Positions 1-13,200 of a DNA stretch of 64,000 bases are shown here, piece by piece; within the stretch, counting starts at the first letter, position 1; each line of letters starts with the position of its first letter. Origin of the DNA: Flaccisagitta enflata (lineage: Eukaryota > Chaetognatha > Sagittoidea > Aphragmophora); NCBI GenBank assembly GCA_965153355.1, contig OZ231127.1, forward strand, positions 10,106,001-10,170,000. The letters run 5' to 3'. The notes under the pieces are model-generated. The model had not been told where the DNA came from and did no database searches. It saw only the letters and a program-made list of their open reading frames with translations. The position numbers and the translations under genes are program-made.

Positions 1-375
1 TGCAAGTTTTTCACTTTTAGGCCGGTAAGCTGGTTGGGTGGTAGGACGGTTTGGCCGGTTATCATGCTCAAACATAAATAAATCACATTCATGTGTTGAG
101 TCCTTCCATTTAGAGACTCCATACTAAATTTTAACCAAATTGATTGAAAAACGCCAAAGATACGCGCATTTTTCACTTTTAGGCTGGTAGGCTGATTGGG
201 TGGTAGGCTGGTTTGACAGTATAAATAGTGTGCATATGTTGAGTTCTTCCATCTAGAGACTCCATACCAAGTTGCAACCAAATTTGTTGAAAAATGACAG
301 AGTTATGCAAGTTTTTCACTTTTTGGTCGGTAGGCTGGTTGGGTGGTAGGTCGGTTTAGCCGGTTAGCATTCTCA
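1..375 (-). repeat. Tandem array R (about 150-bp units), window-edge part
   Basis: Units carry the phrases TTCACTTTTAGGCYGGTAGG, GGTTGGGTGGTAGG and GAGTCYTTCCATTTAGAGACT, each recurring about every 150 bases. The same units occur in plus orientation at 26286-27640 and in minus orientation at 43127-44094. The array probably extends left of the window. No coding sense was found. Confidence 0.85.
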
Positions 376-1250
376 AGGCGATTTTTTGTTAGTCACAGTT
401 TGTTATAGGCGAATTTTAAACAAAGAATCTAAAGAAAGAATGATGGGACTTTTAAAGAAATTCGAAAGAGGCGGAATTTCGTAAGAAGCGTGTTCGTTAG
501 AATGATTTTCTTCTGTATTAGAAACGTATTACTGCGCTGACAATGATTACATTTCAAGGACATCTTATGCCAGATACAGAGTTTCAATGAACTGGAAATT
601 GATTTTAACAATTTCCCTTGCATAGTACGACGCAGAGCAAGATCAGCCATGCAGATCCCATTCATATAGTTCAAAAGATAGATTATCAACTTGAAGCTAA
701 CAGATAATTGATTATCATTAGGCAATGCATACTAATCACATTGCAAAAAAAATTAATGCAAAATATTGATTTTTTAGCTATTTATTGCTAAAAAGGCTAA
801 TTTATTATAGAAGGATAAACTGTCAGAAAAAATTAAAAACATTCTTCTATAGTTTATCATCATTTTATTAATTTTTAAAACCCTATGGATGTAGCATAGT
901 ATTAGAGTACTACTTGTCTATTTTCCATAAATTTATTGATTGATCATTCATGAAATCATTTATTAATAAAAATTAAGGTTTTTTTTTTCTTTTGAAATAA
1001 AGAAAAGTTTTGATATTTTTTATTTTCATCATAACAATGAAATATCGTTCGTACAACTTGTTTATTCATTTATTTTTTCATTCATTTATTAATTTATTTA
1101 TTTTTTAATTCCTTTTTCATTCTTTCAATTTATCTATGAATCCATTCTTCAATCATATCTTTCGTCATGTCATAATTTTCTTAAGCCATGAAAACCGTGT
1201 CAGATATTACATTATTTCAGGTACTTATGTATCTGCCATCAGTTATTTCA
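376..1250. other. AT-rich intergenic sequence, no gene seen
   Basis: Very AT-rich with short frames only. The minus-strand open frame at 429-725 has no recognisable domain and AT-driven composition. I see no RNA gene here. Confidence 0.6.
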
Positions 1251-1348
1251 TTCCTTCATTCATTCGTTCATTCATTCGTTCATTCATTCATTCATTCATT
1301 CTTTCGTTCATTTGTTCATTCATTTATTCATTCATATTTACATTCATG
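1251..1348. repeat. (ATTC)n microsatellite
   Basis: Imperfect tandem ATTC/GTTC tetramers. They generate open frames in several phases (FIHSFIHS-like peptides) that are not genes. Confidence 0.95.
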
Positions 1349-1629
1349 TTTTGACTTTATCATTCAGACGGTCTATCGACTCTATCCACTCGTGTAAGAT
1401 TCATTCATGTCATTTCATTCATTCCTTAAAGTGTGGATCTCGTCCGAAACGTTGGCAAGTCATAAATTATTAACAATCATAATTTATCTATAAACCCAGA
1501 AATATCAATCTATAGGAGCAGAATAAAAACCCACATACTAGGAGTAAAAAGCTAAGAAAATCAGCTGAAATTTTTAGTTCATTGGAATTTTCAAAAAAAA
1601 AAAAAAAAACAATGACACAGAAATGATAG

Positions 1630-1851
1630 GGTCGGATACGCGGCCAATGAATAGTCACTTTTTGGGTTGACAGGGGCAGTAATGCTGGTTGGCAGGGGCA
1701 GTATGAGAGAGTGTGGGAGCTGTTTTGTAGCTGAGCAGGGGCAATATTGCTAAAAAAAAAAAACTTTTCTTGTTGATTTAGCGCCATCCAAATTTTCGGA
1801 TGGAGCTACCTCACAAGGGACACACCCTCTTGGAGAGTCACAACGGCTGAA

Positions 1852-1883
<32 letters not shown>

Positions 1884-2265
1884 AAAAAGAAACATTCGGA
1901 TGGAGGGACGGAGGGATGGACCGACGGAATTACGCGGAAACATATGGAGTCGCAAATCCATCATTAAAAAGGAAAGAATGAAAAAAAAACCCAGAAAGTA
2001 AAAAAAAAAAAAACGGGAATAGAGAAAGAAAGAGAGATAGATAAAAAGAAAGAAAGAAAAAAAGAAAGAAAGAAAAAAAGAAAAAGAGTTCGACTGACAG
2101 ACAGTCAAGTGGAGCTGGGGAGGGGGGTTGCCGTGTATTTGGCCTAGTTTATCGCCTTTCGGTGGTTTTTATATCACTGCCCCTGCCCAAGTGCTTGGGT
2201 GGCCTTTTATGTCACTGCCCCTGCCCATTATCCCGAGACTTGGAGAGCCGCGTATCCAGCCCTTT
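1630..2265. repeat. Two facing S-family fragments separated by GAAA-rich sequence
   Basis: At 1630-1755 a minus-oriented fragment starts GTCGGATACGCGGCCAATGA and carries repeated GGCAGGGGCAGTA. At about 2170-2265 the same motifs appear in plus sense (CACTGCCCCTGCCCA twice, then GCCGCGTATCC). Between them are GAAA tetramers (about 1852-1887 and 2040-2092) and GGACGGAGGGATGG stutter. The layout looks like an inverted pair of one dispersed repeat. The open frames here are repeat translations. Confidence 0.7.
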
Positions 2266-2696
2266 TTTCTTTACCAACCGTGCCCATCAGTATGTTGTTT
2301 AAATGATCATTATCTTGTCTTGCAAACCTGGTTATTTTCTAAGGAAAATCAGAAAAAAAATCAAATAGAACTGTGATATAACTAATTCACTGAGAATTTC
2401 AAATTTGCATAGAAAATGAGTATTTCGAAAAAACAAAAACATACCGGGCTAGCCATTTGTAATATGGAGGCCGGTATGTTTTCAAAAATGCAAAATTTCT
2501 ATTTTTTAAAAAGATTTGAAATTCTCAAAATTGAAAATAATATTTTCGAAATTGTGAAAATCATTCAAAAATCTTCTTGAAAGTCTTATAAACCTAGTTA
2601 GATAAGTCTCCCAAGGTGCAAACTGACTAGTAATGATGTTTAACATGTAACAACACTTAAACCTATCAAACACGCCCACTCTCTTATGATCTTATA
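2266..2696. other. AT-rich spacer, no gene seen
   Basis: Low-complexity AT-rich sequence up to the TA dinucleotide that precedes the 3-kb foldback element. No coding or RNA signal recognised. Confidence 0.5.
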
Positions 2697-5600
2697 CAGT
2701 ACCGGAATCAAAGAACTGGTGATAAGGAGGGAAGCCATATCTCTCCAATTACAAGGATATGAGATCTGAAATTTTTCTGTGGTGTGCACCTATAGTACCC
2801 CCACCCCCCGTAAGGGTTTGGAGCTGTTCCGGGCATTTTTTGTTTTTGGTTGTCAAAAATTTTTTATTTCTTAAAATCACTATTGTAGGCCAAAAAATTT
2901 GTTTCAAAATTTTGTTTTTATGTTACATGTAGACAATACCCAGAGCTACAAATTTCATTTTTTGAAAAATATTTTTGGCCAATTTTTAAGGAAATGGCAC
3001 TAAAAAACCCAAAATTTCAAAAAAATGAAAAATTGCTATATTTTCTAAAATAATTGGCTTAGCATGATAATTTTTGGCATGGAAGTAGTGCTTAGAACCC
3101 TCCATGTGTATGCAAAATTTCAACTCTCATACTTGAATTTTGAAGGAGTTATGGGATTTTGAAATTTTGATAATTTTTGGTAAAAAACATTTTTTCTTAT
3201 AAAATTTTTTTTTGAGAACCATTTTTCATGAAATTTCATACTTTAAAAAAAATTTTTTTTCTCAAAAATTGCTAAAATTGGCTATTTTTCTAGGTTGAAT
3301 AAAAACTGTTCCTGTAATCCGATCAACTTCATTTTTGGAGGGATTATCAACCTACATCTGCAGTAACTATGTTTCAAATTTCAAGTTAATCGGATAAGTC
3401 GTTCCGGAGATATTTGAGTTCAAAGTGGAAAGGGCGAGCTAAAATCACTGTTTCTGTGGTATTTTAATAATAAGTCTTTATAGCTACAAGTGTCTTAAAA
3501 ATGAAATAAAGTCATTCCAAAATTGTTGCAAATAGGTGTGGAATATGTCCCTGCAGCATAACCAACCAAAATTTTTGGATTTCACAGTCTCTAAAAAAAT
3601 AGGCACCAAAAAAACTGCAAAAAATGCCTTTTTTTGGCATTTTTTGCCACATTTTTGGGGTGTAACGCATATTAAACGACATCCCCATCCCCAAATTTTT
3701 TGTGGCATAGTAGTCCATGATAGGACAGATGTCCCCCCAAAAATTTATTCATTTCCATCACGCTTTAAGCACAAAAATTTTGGTTTAAAATGGCAAAAAA
3801 TGCGATTTTTTGAATTTTTTAAGCTGTTTTTGGGGTGTAATGCATATTAAACGACATCCCCATCCCCAAATTTTTTGTGGCATAGTAGTCCATGATAGGA
3901 CAGATGTCCCCCCAAAAAATTATTCATTTCCGTCACGCTTTAAGCACAAAAATTTTGGTTTAAAATGGCAAAAAATGCGATTTTTTGAATTTTTTAGGCT
4001 GTTTTTGGGGTGTAATGCATATTAAACGATGTCCCCATCTCCAAACTTTTTGTGGCATAGTAGTCCATGATAGGACAGATGTCCCCCCAAAAATTTATTC
4101 ATTTCCGTCACGCTTTAAGCACAAAAAATTTGGGGAAGGGGATGTCGTTTAATATGCATTCACCCCAAAAACAGCTTAAAAAATTCAAAAAATCGCATTT
4201 TTTTCCATTTTAAACCAAAATTATTGTGCTTAAAGCGTGACGGAAATGAATAATTTTTGGGGGGGACATCTGTCCTATCATGGACTACTATGCCACAAAA
4301 AATTTGGGGATGGGGATGTTGTTTGATATGCATTACACCCCAAAATATTAAAATTCAAAAAATTGCATTTTTGCCATTTTAAACAAAATTTTTGTGCTGA
4401 AAGCGTGACGGAAATGAATAAATTTTTGGGGACATCTGTCCTATCATGGACTACTATGCCACAAAAAATTTGGGGATGGGGATGTCGTTTAGTATGCATT
4501 ACACCCCAAAAACAGCTTAAAAAATTCAAAAAATCGCATTTTTTGCCTTTTTAAACCAAAATGTTTGTGCTTAAAGCGTGATGGAAATGAATAAATTTTG
4601 GGGGGGACATCTGTCCTATCATGGACTACTATGCCACAAAAAATTTGGGGATGGGGATGTCGTTTAATATGCGTTACACCCCAAAAATGTGGCAAAAAAT
4701 GCCAAAAAAAGGCATTTTTTGCAGTTTTTTTGGTGCCTATTTTTTTAGAGACTGTGAAATCCAAAAATTTTGGTTGGTTATGCTGCAGGGACATATTCCA
4801 CACCTATTTGCAACAATTTTGGAATGACTTTATTTCATTTTTAAGACACTTGTAGCTATAAAGACTTATCATTAAAATACCACAGAAACAGTGATTTTAG
4901 CTCGCCCTTTCCACTTTGAACTTGAATATTTCCGGAACGACTTATCCAATTTACTTGAAATTTGAAACATAGTTACTGCAGATGTAGGTTGATAATCCCT
5001 CCAAAAATGAAGTTGATCGGATAACAGGAACAGTTTTTATTCAACCTAGAAAAATAGCCAATTTTAGCAATTTTTGAGAAAAAAAAATTTTTTTTAAGGG
5101 GTCGCAGTGCCCAAATTTTTTTTGGAAGCAAAAAAATATCAATTACTTTGTTTGTCTATGAAATTTCATGAAAAATGGTTCACAAAAAAAAATTTTATAA
5201 GAAAAAATGTTTTTTACCAAAAATTATCAAAATTTCAAAATCCCATAACTCCTTTAAAATTCAGGTATGAGAGTTGAAATTTTGCATACACATGGAGGGT
5301 TCTAAGCACAACTTCCATGCCAAAAATTATCATGCTAAGCCAATTATTTTAGAAAATATAGCAATTTTTCATTTTTTTGAAATTTTGGGTTTTTTAGTGC
5401 CATTTCCTTAAAAATTGGCCAAAAATATTTTTCAAAAAATGAAATTTGTAGCTCTGGGTATTGCCTACATGTAACATAAAAACAAAATTTTGAAACAAAT
5501 TTTTTGGCCTACAATAGTGATTTTAAGAAATAAAAAAATTTTGACAACCAAAAACAAAAAATGCCCGGAACAGCTCCAAACCCTTACGGGGGGTGGGGGT

Positions 5601-5700
5601 ACTATAGGTGCACACCACAGAAAAATTTCAGATCTCATATCCTTGTAATTGGAGAGATATGGCTTCCCTCCTTATCACCAGTTCTTTGATTCCGGTACTG
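2697..5700. mobile_element. 3.0-kb foldback element with TA target duplication
   Basis: The left end CAGTACCGGAATCAAAGAAC is exactly mirrored at the right end, and TA dinucleotides sit on both sides (2695-2696 and 5701-5702). The outer arms, about 2697-3480 and 4855-5700, are near-identical inverted copies; the right arm has an extra ~60-bp stretch near 5090-5150. The centre holds inverted clusters of a ~175-bp unit (about 3610-4130 and 4135-4680) containing GGACAGATGTCCCCCCAA. The TA duplication and CAGT ends resemble non-autonomous Tc1/mariner-type elements. No transposase is visible, so the class is inferred from ends only. Confidence 0.88.
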
Positions 5701-5702
5701 TA

Positions 5703-6240
5703 ACCATTTTACATTGTAATACTCAAATTTCACAAATACTTCAAAAGTCATTGTCATCTTGACCTCTGCTTTGCGGAGTTAGCTTACGGACATGATACAA
5801 GTCCGTGAGCCTTCAAACTTTTTTTGTAGCTCAAAATATACTATAATTGGGTCTAGGTCCCATCATTTGGGTGTCAGCAGTATTGGCACTGATGTACCAT
5901 GTGGATTACTCAATGGCACAATTAGGCCTTGGCACACAGTTTCCTTAAGAATTCCTCAATTTCTTAACCGTTTAGACCTGCCTAGCGCCATTGTCTTGGT
6001 TCAAAATTGTTTTTTTATGGATAATATATCTGATAGTAGGTATACTAAGTGTAATTTGACAGGCCAATTCATTACACGGAAACAAAAAGATTGGTAAGGG
6101 GCCCTGAATTCAGATGACTGAACTCTGACGGCCGGATTCTGCTCTGCGTCGTACTCAACATTAGTGTGACAATAATTGCATTCATTCTGTCCACTCGCTC
6201 TTAGGTCCGTTGCGTCCATCTTTCTCCACGTCAGTCTGTC
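5703..6240. other. Spacer with one unrecognised open frame
   Basis: A plus-strand frame at 5792-6097 (101 residues) has a mixed, protein-like composition but no domain or splice context that I recognise. It could be a decayed coding fragment or chance. Nothing else was seen. Confidence 0.35.
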
Positions 6241-6418
6241 GCTCTGTCTGCATGTTTCTTTCTTTTGTTCTTCTTTCGTTACACCTAAGTTCTCTCTTTC
6301 TTTTTCTCCCACCGTCTTATCCTTTCTCTTTCTTTCTTTCTCTCTGTCTCTCTCTGTCTCTGTCTCTGTCTCTCTGTCTCTGTCTCTCTGTCTCTGTCTC
6401 TGTCTCTGTCTCTGTCTC

Positions 6419-6452
<34 letters not shown>

Positions 6453-6595
6453 ACTGAATGCCTGTAGCTGTCTCCATTTGTCCGTCTGTCTCTCTATTCG
6501 TCTGTCTCTCTGTATCTCTTTCTTTCTATCTGTCTGTCTGACTCTATTTCTATATTTCTCTCTGCCGGTCTATGTCGGTCTCTGTCTCTCCGAAT
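6241..6595. repeat. CT-rich simple repeat, (CTGTCT)n/(CT)n
   Basis: Alternating CTCTCTGTCTC blocks grade into pure CT near 6421-6452. Frames through it read as Ser/Leu strings and are not genes. Confidence 0.9.
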
Positions 6596-8510
6596 AAGAC
6601 ACAGAATAATTTGGGGCGGAATTTCTCATTCATGCATAAGTTGAAAATTTTTCATGATTGCTGATTTTTTCCCAAAATTTTTGATAAAGGCCTTTCTACA
6701 CCTTAGGTTAAGACATATTTTGTATATTGGCAAAATTAATTGCCCCTACAAGTTTCAGAAAAAATTTTTGTCTTAATTTTCTATAATTTTGAATATTTTA
6801 GCTGTAGTTGAACAATAATTAAAAAATATCCATTTACAGTTATCCATTGAAAATTGATAAGAAAATGAAAATATATCCCTTGATCTAGCCATCGGTGAAA
6901 TCTGCATGTCTTCATCTGCTTTCATTAAATTTTGACATTCTTTTAGAAATAAGAGACATTGAGATCAGAATTTTTCAATTTTGTCACCTGACTAGTGTCC
7001 ACCGAAAATAACAAATTTGCATAGGGAATCTAAAATAACACAAACCAAGAACATGCGACTCTTGTAAATTAGTATATCTAAAGTCGTATGTTTTAGAAAA
7101 TGTACTATTTTGACTCATTTCATAGATTTGTTATTTTCAAGATAGACTTATCACATTTCTTGTTACACTGGTTTGCCCTATTTTTGCACTGAATCATGTT
7201 TCAGAGGATGATTATGATCGTTCTAGAGATGACAAATTTTGCTATTTGTTTACTACTCTCCTGTGCACTCTGGGCTGAAATGTGCGCTAGGTGGCTCATT
7301 GGGGATTAACATTACATCTTTTCCATTACATTGTTCCAGAGTGAAAAACATTTTTCTGCATATTTTTACATGTTATGAAACTATTTACACCCAATATTGA
7401 CTCATTTCTACTGGACTAAAAGCTTAATGAGCTTAGAATACAAAAGAAGAGAAATTTGAGAAAATCAAGTAAAAAATACAACTCCAGTCTCTTACATTTA
7501 GTATTTAAATTGTCTGAAGTTTTACCAAATCAATAAAATTTTTGTCTTTGTTCAAAAAGATTCCTTAATAAGATGCTAAAAAAATCATTTTTTTGCTCAT
7601 TTAGCTTATTTCTCTTCCAATCAAATAAAGATTTTTACTCTTATCCACATTATTACTTGTCCTGAGCCATAGCAATCTCAATTCAGGATACCCTAAGCTA
7701 CATTTTGGCATAGGTTTCATGTTGTGCGTCCTTGTGCGATTTATTTTTGTCATAGGGTAAAAAAATCACGAAAATAAAATCAAAGATTTGAAAATAATAA
7801 GGTAATTTATCAATCCTAGATATGTGAAAAATGTTTTTATAAACATTTCTAGCCATTGAGACATTAATAGACATTAATGAAGGAATCTAATCCAATAATG
7901 GAGATTATATAAGCTTTTTTTTATTCTCAACAGATAATCTAAAACTATTTATTTTTGTTGAAATTTTAAAATTTTCATGTAACAGTGCACTTCAAGCACT
8001 TTTTTTCACTCAAAAATGCCCAAAAACCTGCCATATGGACTTAAAATGTATGCTCATATGTTACTTTGAGTATTCTAGATGGTTTCAGCCATATAACAGA
8101 GATGAAAATTTTCACTCAAATACCCAATGAGACACCTGGCCCAATCCATAGCCCATAGTGCAATGGTTCTCTGGCACATGTTTCTGTGCGATATAGAACA
8201 AGCTAGACGCCCTTTGAGTTTGAAGAAACAAGACATTTTCTCTTGACGATGATTGGATGTTTTCCAAATTACGTCACTAACTGGGGCCAATCATGAACTC
8301 AGCAACTAGACTCAAGTCGGGAATTGCATGAGATTTGCCGGCAAAAAAAAAAAAGAAAAAAAAAAAACATTACTACTGGTCGTCTTTTTACGTAATAGGC
8401 AAAAAGATAATCTACTGTCTAGGTATCTTAGTCGCAGCCCCACCATGAAACATAGGGTTAACTATGTTGTTAGACCTCTTTCATCAAAAAAAAAAAAAAC
8501 ACGAAAAAAA
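6596..8510. other. AT-rich non-coding stretch
   Basis: About 1.9 kb of AT-rich sequence with homopolymer runs. Small frames such as 8075-8290 on the minus strand lack recognisable features. Confidence 0.5.
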
Positions 8511-8725
8511 CTTGTGACGCGGGGGCTACAATATCGTTGCGAGCGGGTGGGCAGGGGCATAAAACTCTCATCTTCACTCTCGCCCACCCCATACACACTC
8601 CCAAACACAGACCAGTTCAGCTGCACCATCAAAAATGCGCGTTTTCGCACTTTTCAACTCAATCATCACGGAACAAAGGACGGACAAAGCCTCTTATTGA
8701 GTTGCGTGCCCGCAACTAAAAAAGA
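8511..8725 (-). repeat. S-family repeat, S2 subtype
   Basis: Begins GTGACGCGGGGGCTACAATA (a relative of the GGTCACAATATCGTTGCG end seen in other copies), contains GGGCAGGGGCA, and ends GGACAAAGCCTCTTATTGAG followed by the hairpin GTTGCGTGCCCGCAAC and A-rich sequence. A same-type copy in plus orientation lies at 9240-9450. Confidence 0.75.
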
Positions 8726-8930
8726 AAAAAAAATGTTCATTTTTCTAGTCCATACATTTTCATTCTATTCTTTCCTTCATCTTTATTCGGTCACACAGGA
8801 TATACTTATCAATAACACTGTTCGACTTACGGACCAGCTGACCAAAACTTACGGTTCTTACAAGAGAACATGTGGCGTGAGTTAATTGTAAAGCGGGTAA
8901 AACGCGTAAGAGCGCTTTTGGAACAAGGTT

Positions 8931-9131
8931 AGATACACGGCTATTATAGACAAGGACGCCAAGGACGGGTGGACAGGCGATGAACACCTCGAATAACGAC
9001 TTTGAGACGGACCGGCGGATAGAAAAAGTTACCGGCGGATAGAAAAAGTTACCGGCGGATGCAGGATGTTCGGACCGACCGACGGAGGGAACGACGCAGC
9101 AAGTTCTAGGGTCGCGTGTCCGCGACTAATC
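8931..9131 (-). repeat. Diverged S-family copy with a 20-bp tandem duplication
   Basis: It opens with GATACACGGCTATTATAGAC and closes with GGTCGCGTGTCCGCGACTAA, the S-family ends. Inside, at about 9010-9053, the 20-bp unit ACCGGCGGATAGAAAAAGTT is repeated in tandem. Confidence 0.65.
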
Positions 9132-9239
9132 AGCGTTTCCATCTTTTTCTCCTAAAATTGTATGACAACCGGAAATTGGGACCTTCGGCTGTTATCAAAA
9201 CAGCGCCTTTGATTTGTTTAGATGTCCCAGTCCTTGATT

Positions 9240-9450
9240 AGTTTTTAGTTGTGGACACGCAACTCTTTGAGAGGCTTTGTCCGTCGGTCCGTCGTTCCGT
9301 CGTTCCGTCCGTAGATGTGACTAAGTCAAAAAGTGGGAACACGAGCGTTTCAAAAGGTTTTTGTGTATGTCTGTGGTGGAAGGTGGGTTGGGTGGGGCGT
9401 TGGATGTGGACGGGGTCCGCAACGATATTGTGACCCCGCGTCACTTGTTT
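9240..9450 (+). repeat. S-family repeat, S2 subtype
   Basis: Starts TTTTTAGTTGTGGACACGCA with a GTTG..CAAC stem, continues AGAGGCTTTGTCCGTCGGTC, and ends near CGCAACGATATTGTGACC. It mirrors the minus-strand copy at 8511-8725. Confidence 0.75.
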
Positions 9451-10229
9451 CATTATTCGACCTTCAGATGTCGAGATTTACTCTGCAGAGGCGCAAAAAA
9501 AGATTCCACTCAACGAGTTATGAAAAAAATATTACGAAATCTAAAATACTGAATCTCAGCCTGAACATTCTCATATTTCTCTTTAAATTTTGGCAAATAT
9601 AAAAAAAGTATTTTTTCTTATTTTTTTTTTTTTTTTTGGTGTTTTTGTATTAACATCTTATTTATACAGCGTTCTTTAAAATAACTATGTCTATAACTAA
9701 CTTTCTCCTTTTCATGAACTGTTTATCTAGAGTAAGCTCATGCATAATTCAAAGTCAAGGACCGAAGTATTCAGTACTAACAGCATTGTATCAGCCATCT
9801 TTCAGAGTATAGATAGAAGCACATGTTAACGAGAATGGTAGCATGATCTCAAAGCGTTTGCCACTTTAAACTTATTTTTTTTTCATCCGTCATTTTGTTT
9901 GGCATCGCATTTTCATTTCCCGTTCCGCGGTAGAGTGCCCTAGCGGACCAAGATCGATTCATACGTAACTACAACTCATCACGATATTTGATTAGTTTTC
10001 GACTGGAATGTCAACGCTTTGCGCATGCGCCGCATTTTTTGGTTTTTTTTTTTTTCTTTTGCTCGCATTTTATGATTTATCGTAACCGGGTTTCGTCACA
10101 TGACATGAGATAGAAAGCCAGCAACGACCAACGGGCAATGAATATGATTATAGAGGTGTTTTAAAAGGTTCAGCAATTCAAATCCGCCAGCGTTGAATCA
10201 ATGATTGTTTTATGGTAAGATCATTTTAG
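9451..10229. other. Non-coding spacer
   Basis: AT-rich, with a T homopolymer near 9622-9638 and no recognisable gene. It leads into the 136-bp satellite. Confidence 0.5.
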
Positions 10230-13200
10230 CAGTACCGAACGCAGCAGTCCCTTTTTGCTAATTTTCTTCGTTATTCTGGGGATGTACCTAGCAGTCTTGC
10301 AGCAGTCCCAAGCTCCTAACATTTTGGGGATGCGCCCAGCAGTCCCTCAGCAGTCCCCCCAAAGTATCATCTCGACTAAGATGGGGATGCACCCAGCAGT
10401 CCCTTAGCAGTCCCTCCTACCCTAACTTGGGGATGCGCTTAGCAGTCCCTCAGCAGTCCCTCTTACCCTAACTAGCGGATGCGTTCAGCAGTCCCTCAGC
10501 AGTCCCTAAAAAAAAATCTCAGTATGATAAGTATGTCGCAACAGTATGTCTTTAACTCGCATGGGGATGCATCTAGCAGTCCCTCAGCAGTCCCTATCAC
10601 ACTAACCTGGGGATGCACTCAGCAGTCCCTCAGCAGTCCCTCCTTAAGAATAACCCAATATGTTGAGAATGGCGCAGCAGTATAACTGTAACTAGCATGG
10701 GGATGCATGTAGCAGTCCCTCAGCAGTCCCTATTACACTAACCTGGGGATGAACTCAGCAGTCCCTCAGCAGTCCCTCCTTAAGAATAACCCAATATGTA
10801 AAGTATGGCGCAGCAGTATAACATCAACTAGCATGGGGATGCATCTACCAGTCCCTATTACACTAACCTGGGGATGCACTCAGCAGTCCCTCAGCAGTCC
10901 CTCCTTAAGAATAACCCAACAAGTAAAGTATGGCGCAGCAGTATAACTAACTAGCATGGGGATGCATCTAGCAGTCCCTCAGCAGTCCCTATTACACTAA
11001 CCTGGGGATGCACTCAGCAGTCCCTTAGCAGTCCCTCCTTAAGAACAACCCAATATGTAAAGTATGGCGCTGCAGTATATCTTTAACTAGCATGGGGATG
11101 CATCTAGCAGTCCCTCAGCAGTCCCTATTACACTAACCTGGGGATGCACTCAGCAGTCCCTCAGCAGTCCCTCCTTAAGAGTAACCCAATATGTAGAGTA
11201 TGGCGCAGCAGTATAACTTTAACAAGCATGGGGATGCATCTAGCAGTCCCTCTGCAGTCCCTATTACACTAACCTGGGGATGCACTCAGCAGTCCCTCAG
11301 CAGTCCCTTCATAAGAATAACCCAATATGTAAAGTATGGCGCAGCAGTATAACATTAACTAGTATGGGGATGCATCTAGCAGTCCCTCAGCAGTCCCTAT
11401 TACACTAACCTGGGGATGCACTCAGCAGTCCCTCAGCAGTCCCTCCTTAAGAATAACCCAATAAGTATGGCGCAGCAGTATAACTAACTAGCATGGGGAT
11501 GCATCTAGCAGTCCCTCAGCAGTCCCTAATACACTAACCTGGGGATGCACTCAGCAGTCCCTTAGCAGTCCCTCCTTAAGAACAACCCAATATGTAAAGT
11601 ATGGCGCAGCAGTATATCTTTAACTAGCATGGGGATGCATCTAGCAGTCCCTCAGCAGTCCCTATTACACTAACCTGGGGATGCACTCAGCAGTCCCTCA
11701 GCAGTCCCTCCTTAAGAATAACCCAATAAGTAAAGTATGGCGCAGCAGTATAACTAACTAGCATGGGGATGCATCTAGCAGTCCCTCAGCAGTCCTTATT
11801 ACACTAACCTGACAATGCACTCAGCAGTCCCTTAGCAGTCCCTCCTTAAGAACAACCCAATATGTACGTATGGCGCAGCAGTATATCTTTAACTAGCATG
11901 GGGATGCATCTAGCAGTCCCTCAGCAGTCCCTATTACACTAACCTGGGGATGCACTCAGCAGTCCCTCAGCAGTCCCTCCTTAAGAGTAACCCAATATGT
12001 AAAGTATGGCGCAGCAGTATAATTTTAACTAGCATGGGGATGCATCTAGCAGTCCCTCAGCAGTCCCTATTACACTAACCTGGGGATGCACTCAGCAGTC
12101 CCTTAGCAGTCCCTCCTTAAGAATAACCCAATATGTAAAGTATGGCGCAGCAGTATAACATTAACTAGCATGGGGATGCATCTAGCAGTCCCTCAGCAGT
12201 CTAGGGACTAACATGGGGATGCACTCAGCAGTCCCTCCTTAAGAATAACCCAATATGTAAAGTATGGCGCAGCAGTATAACATTAACTAGCATGGGGATG
12301 CATCTAGCAGTCCCTCAGCAGTCCCTATTACATTAACCTTGGGATGCACTCAGCAGTCCCTCCATAAGAATAACCCAATATGTAAAGTATGGCGCAGCAG
12401 TGTATCTTTAACTAGCATGGGGATGCATCTAGCAGTCCCTATTACACTAACTTGGGGATGCACTCAGCAGTCCCTCAGCAGTCCCTCTTTAGGAGTAACA
12501 CAATATGTAAAGTATGGCGCAGCAGTATAACTTTAATTAGCATGGGGATGCATCTAGCAGTCCCTCAGCAGTCCCTATTACATTAACCTGGGGATGCACT
12601 CAGCAGTCCCTCAGCAGTCCCTCTTTAAGAATAACCCAATAAGTAAAGTATGGCGCAGCAGTATATCTAACTAGCATGGGGATGCATCTAGCAGTCCCTC
12701 AGCAGTCCCTATTACACTAACCTGGGGATGCACTCAGCAGTCCCTTAGCAGTCCCTCCTTAAGAATAACCCAATATGTAAAGTATGGCGCAGCAGTATAT
12801 CTTTAACTAGCATGGGGATGCATCTAGCAGTCCCTCAGCAGTCCCTATTACACTAAGCTGGGGATGCACTCAGCAGTCCCTTAGCAGTCCCTCCTTAAGA
12901 ATAACCCAATATGTAAAGTTTGGTGCAGCAGTATAACATTAACTAGCATGGGGATGCATCTAGCAGTCCCTCAGCAGTCCCTAGTACACTAACGTGGGGA
13001 TGCACTCAGTAGTCCCTTAGCAGTCCCTCCTCAAGAATAACCCAATATGTAAAGTATGGCGCAGCAGTATAACATTAACTGGCATGGGGATGCATCTAGC
13101 AGTCCCTCAGCAGTCCCTATTATACTAACCTGGGGATGCTCTCAGCAGTCCCTTCATAAGGATAACCCAATATGTAAAGCATGGCGCAGCAGTATAACTA

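Noticed and set aside
3484-4855. Matching 104-residue frames on both strands (MWNMSLQHN start)
   Set aside because: They arise because the two arms of the foldback element are identical inverted copies. The sequence is AT-driven, with no domain and internal tandem repetition.
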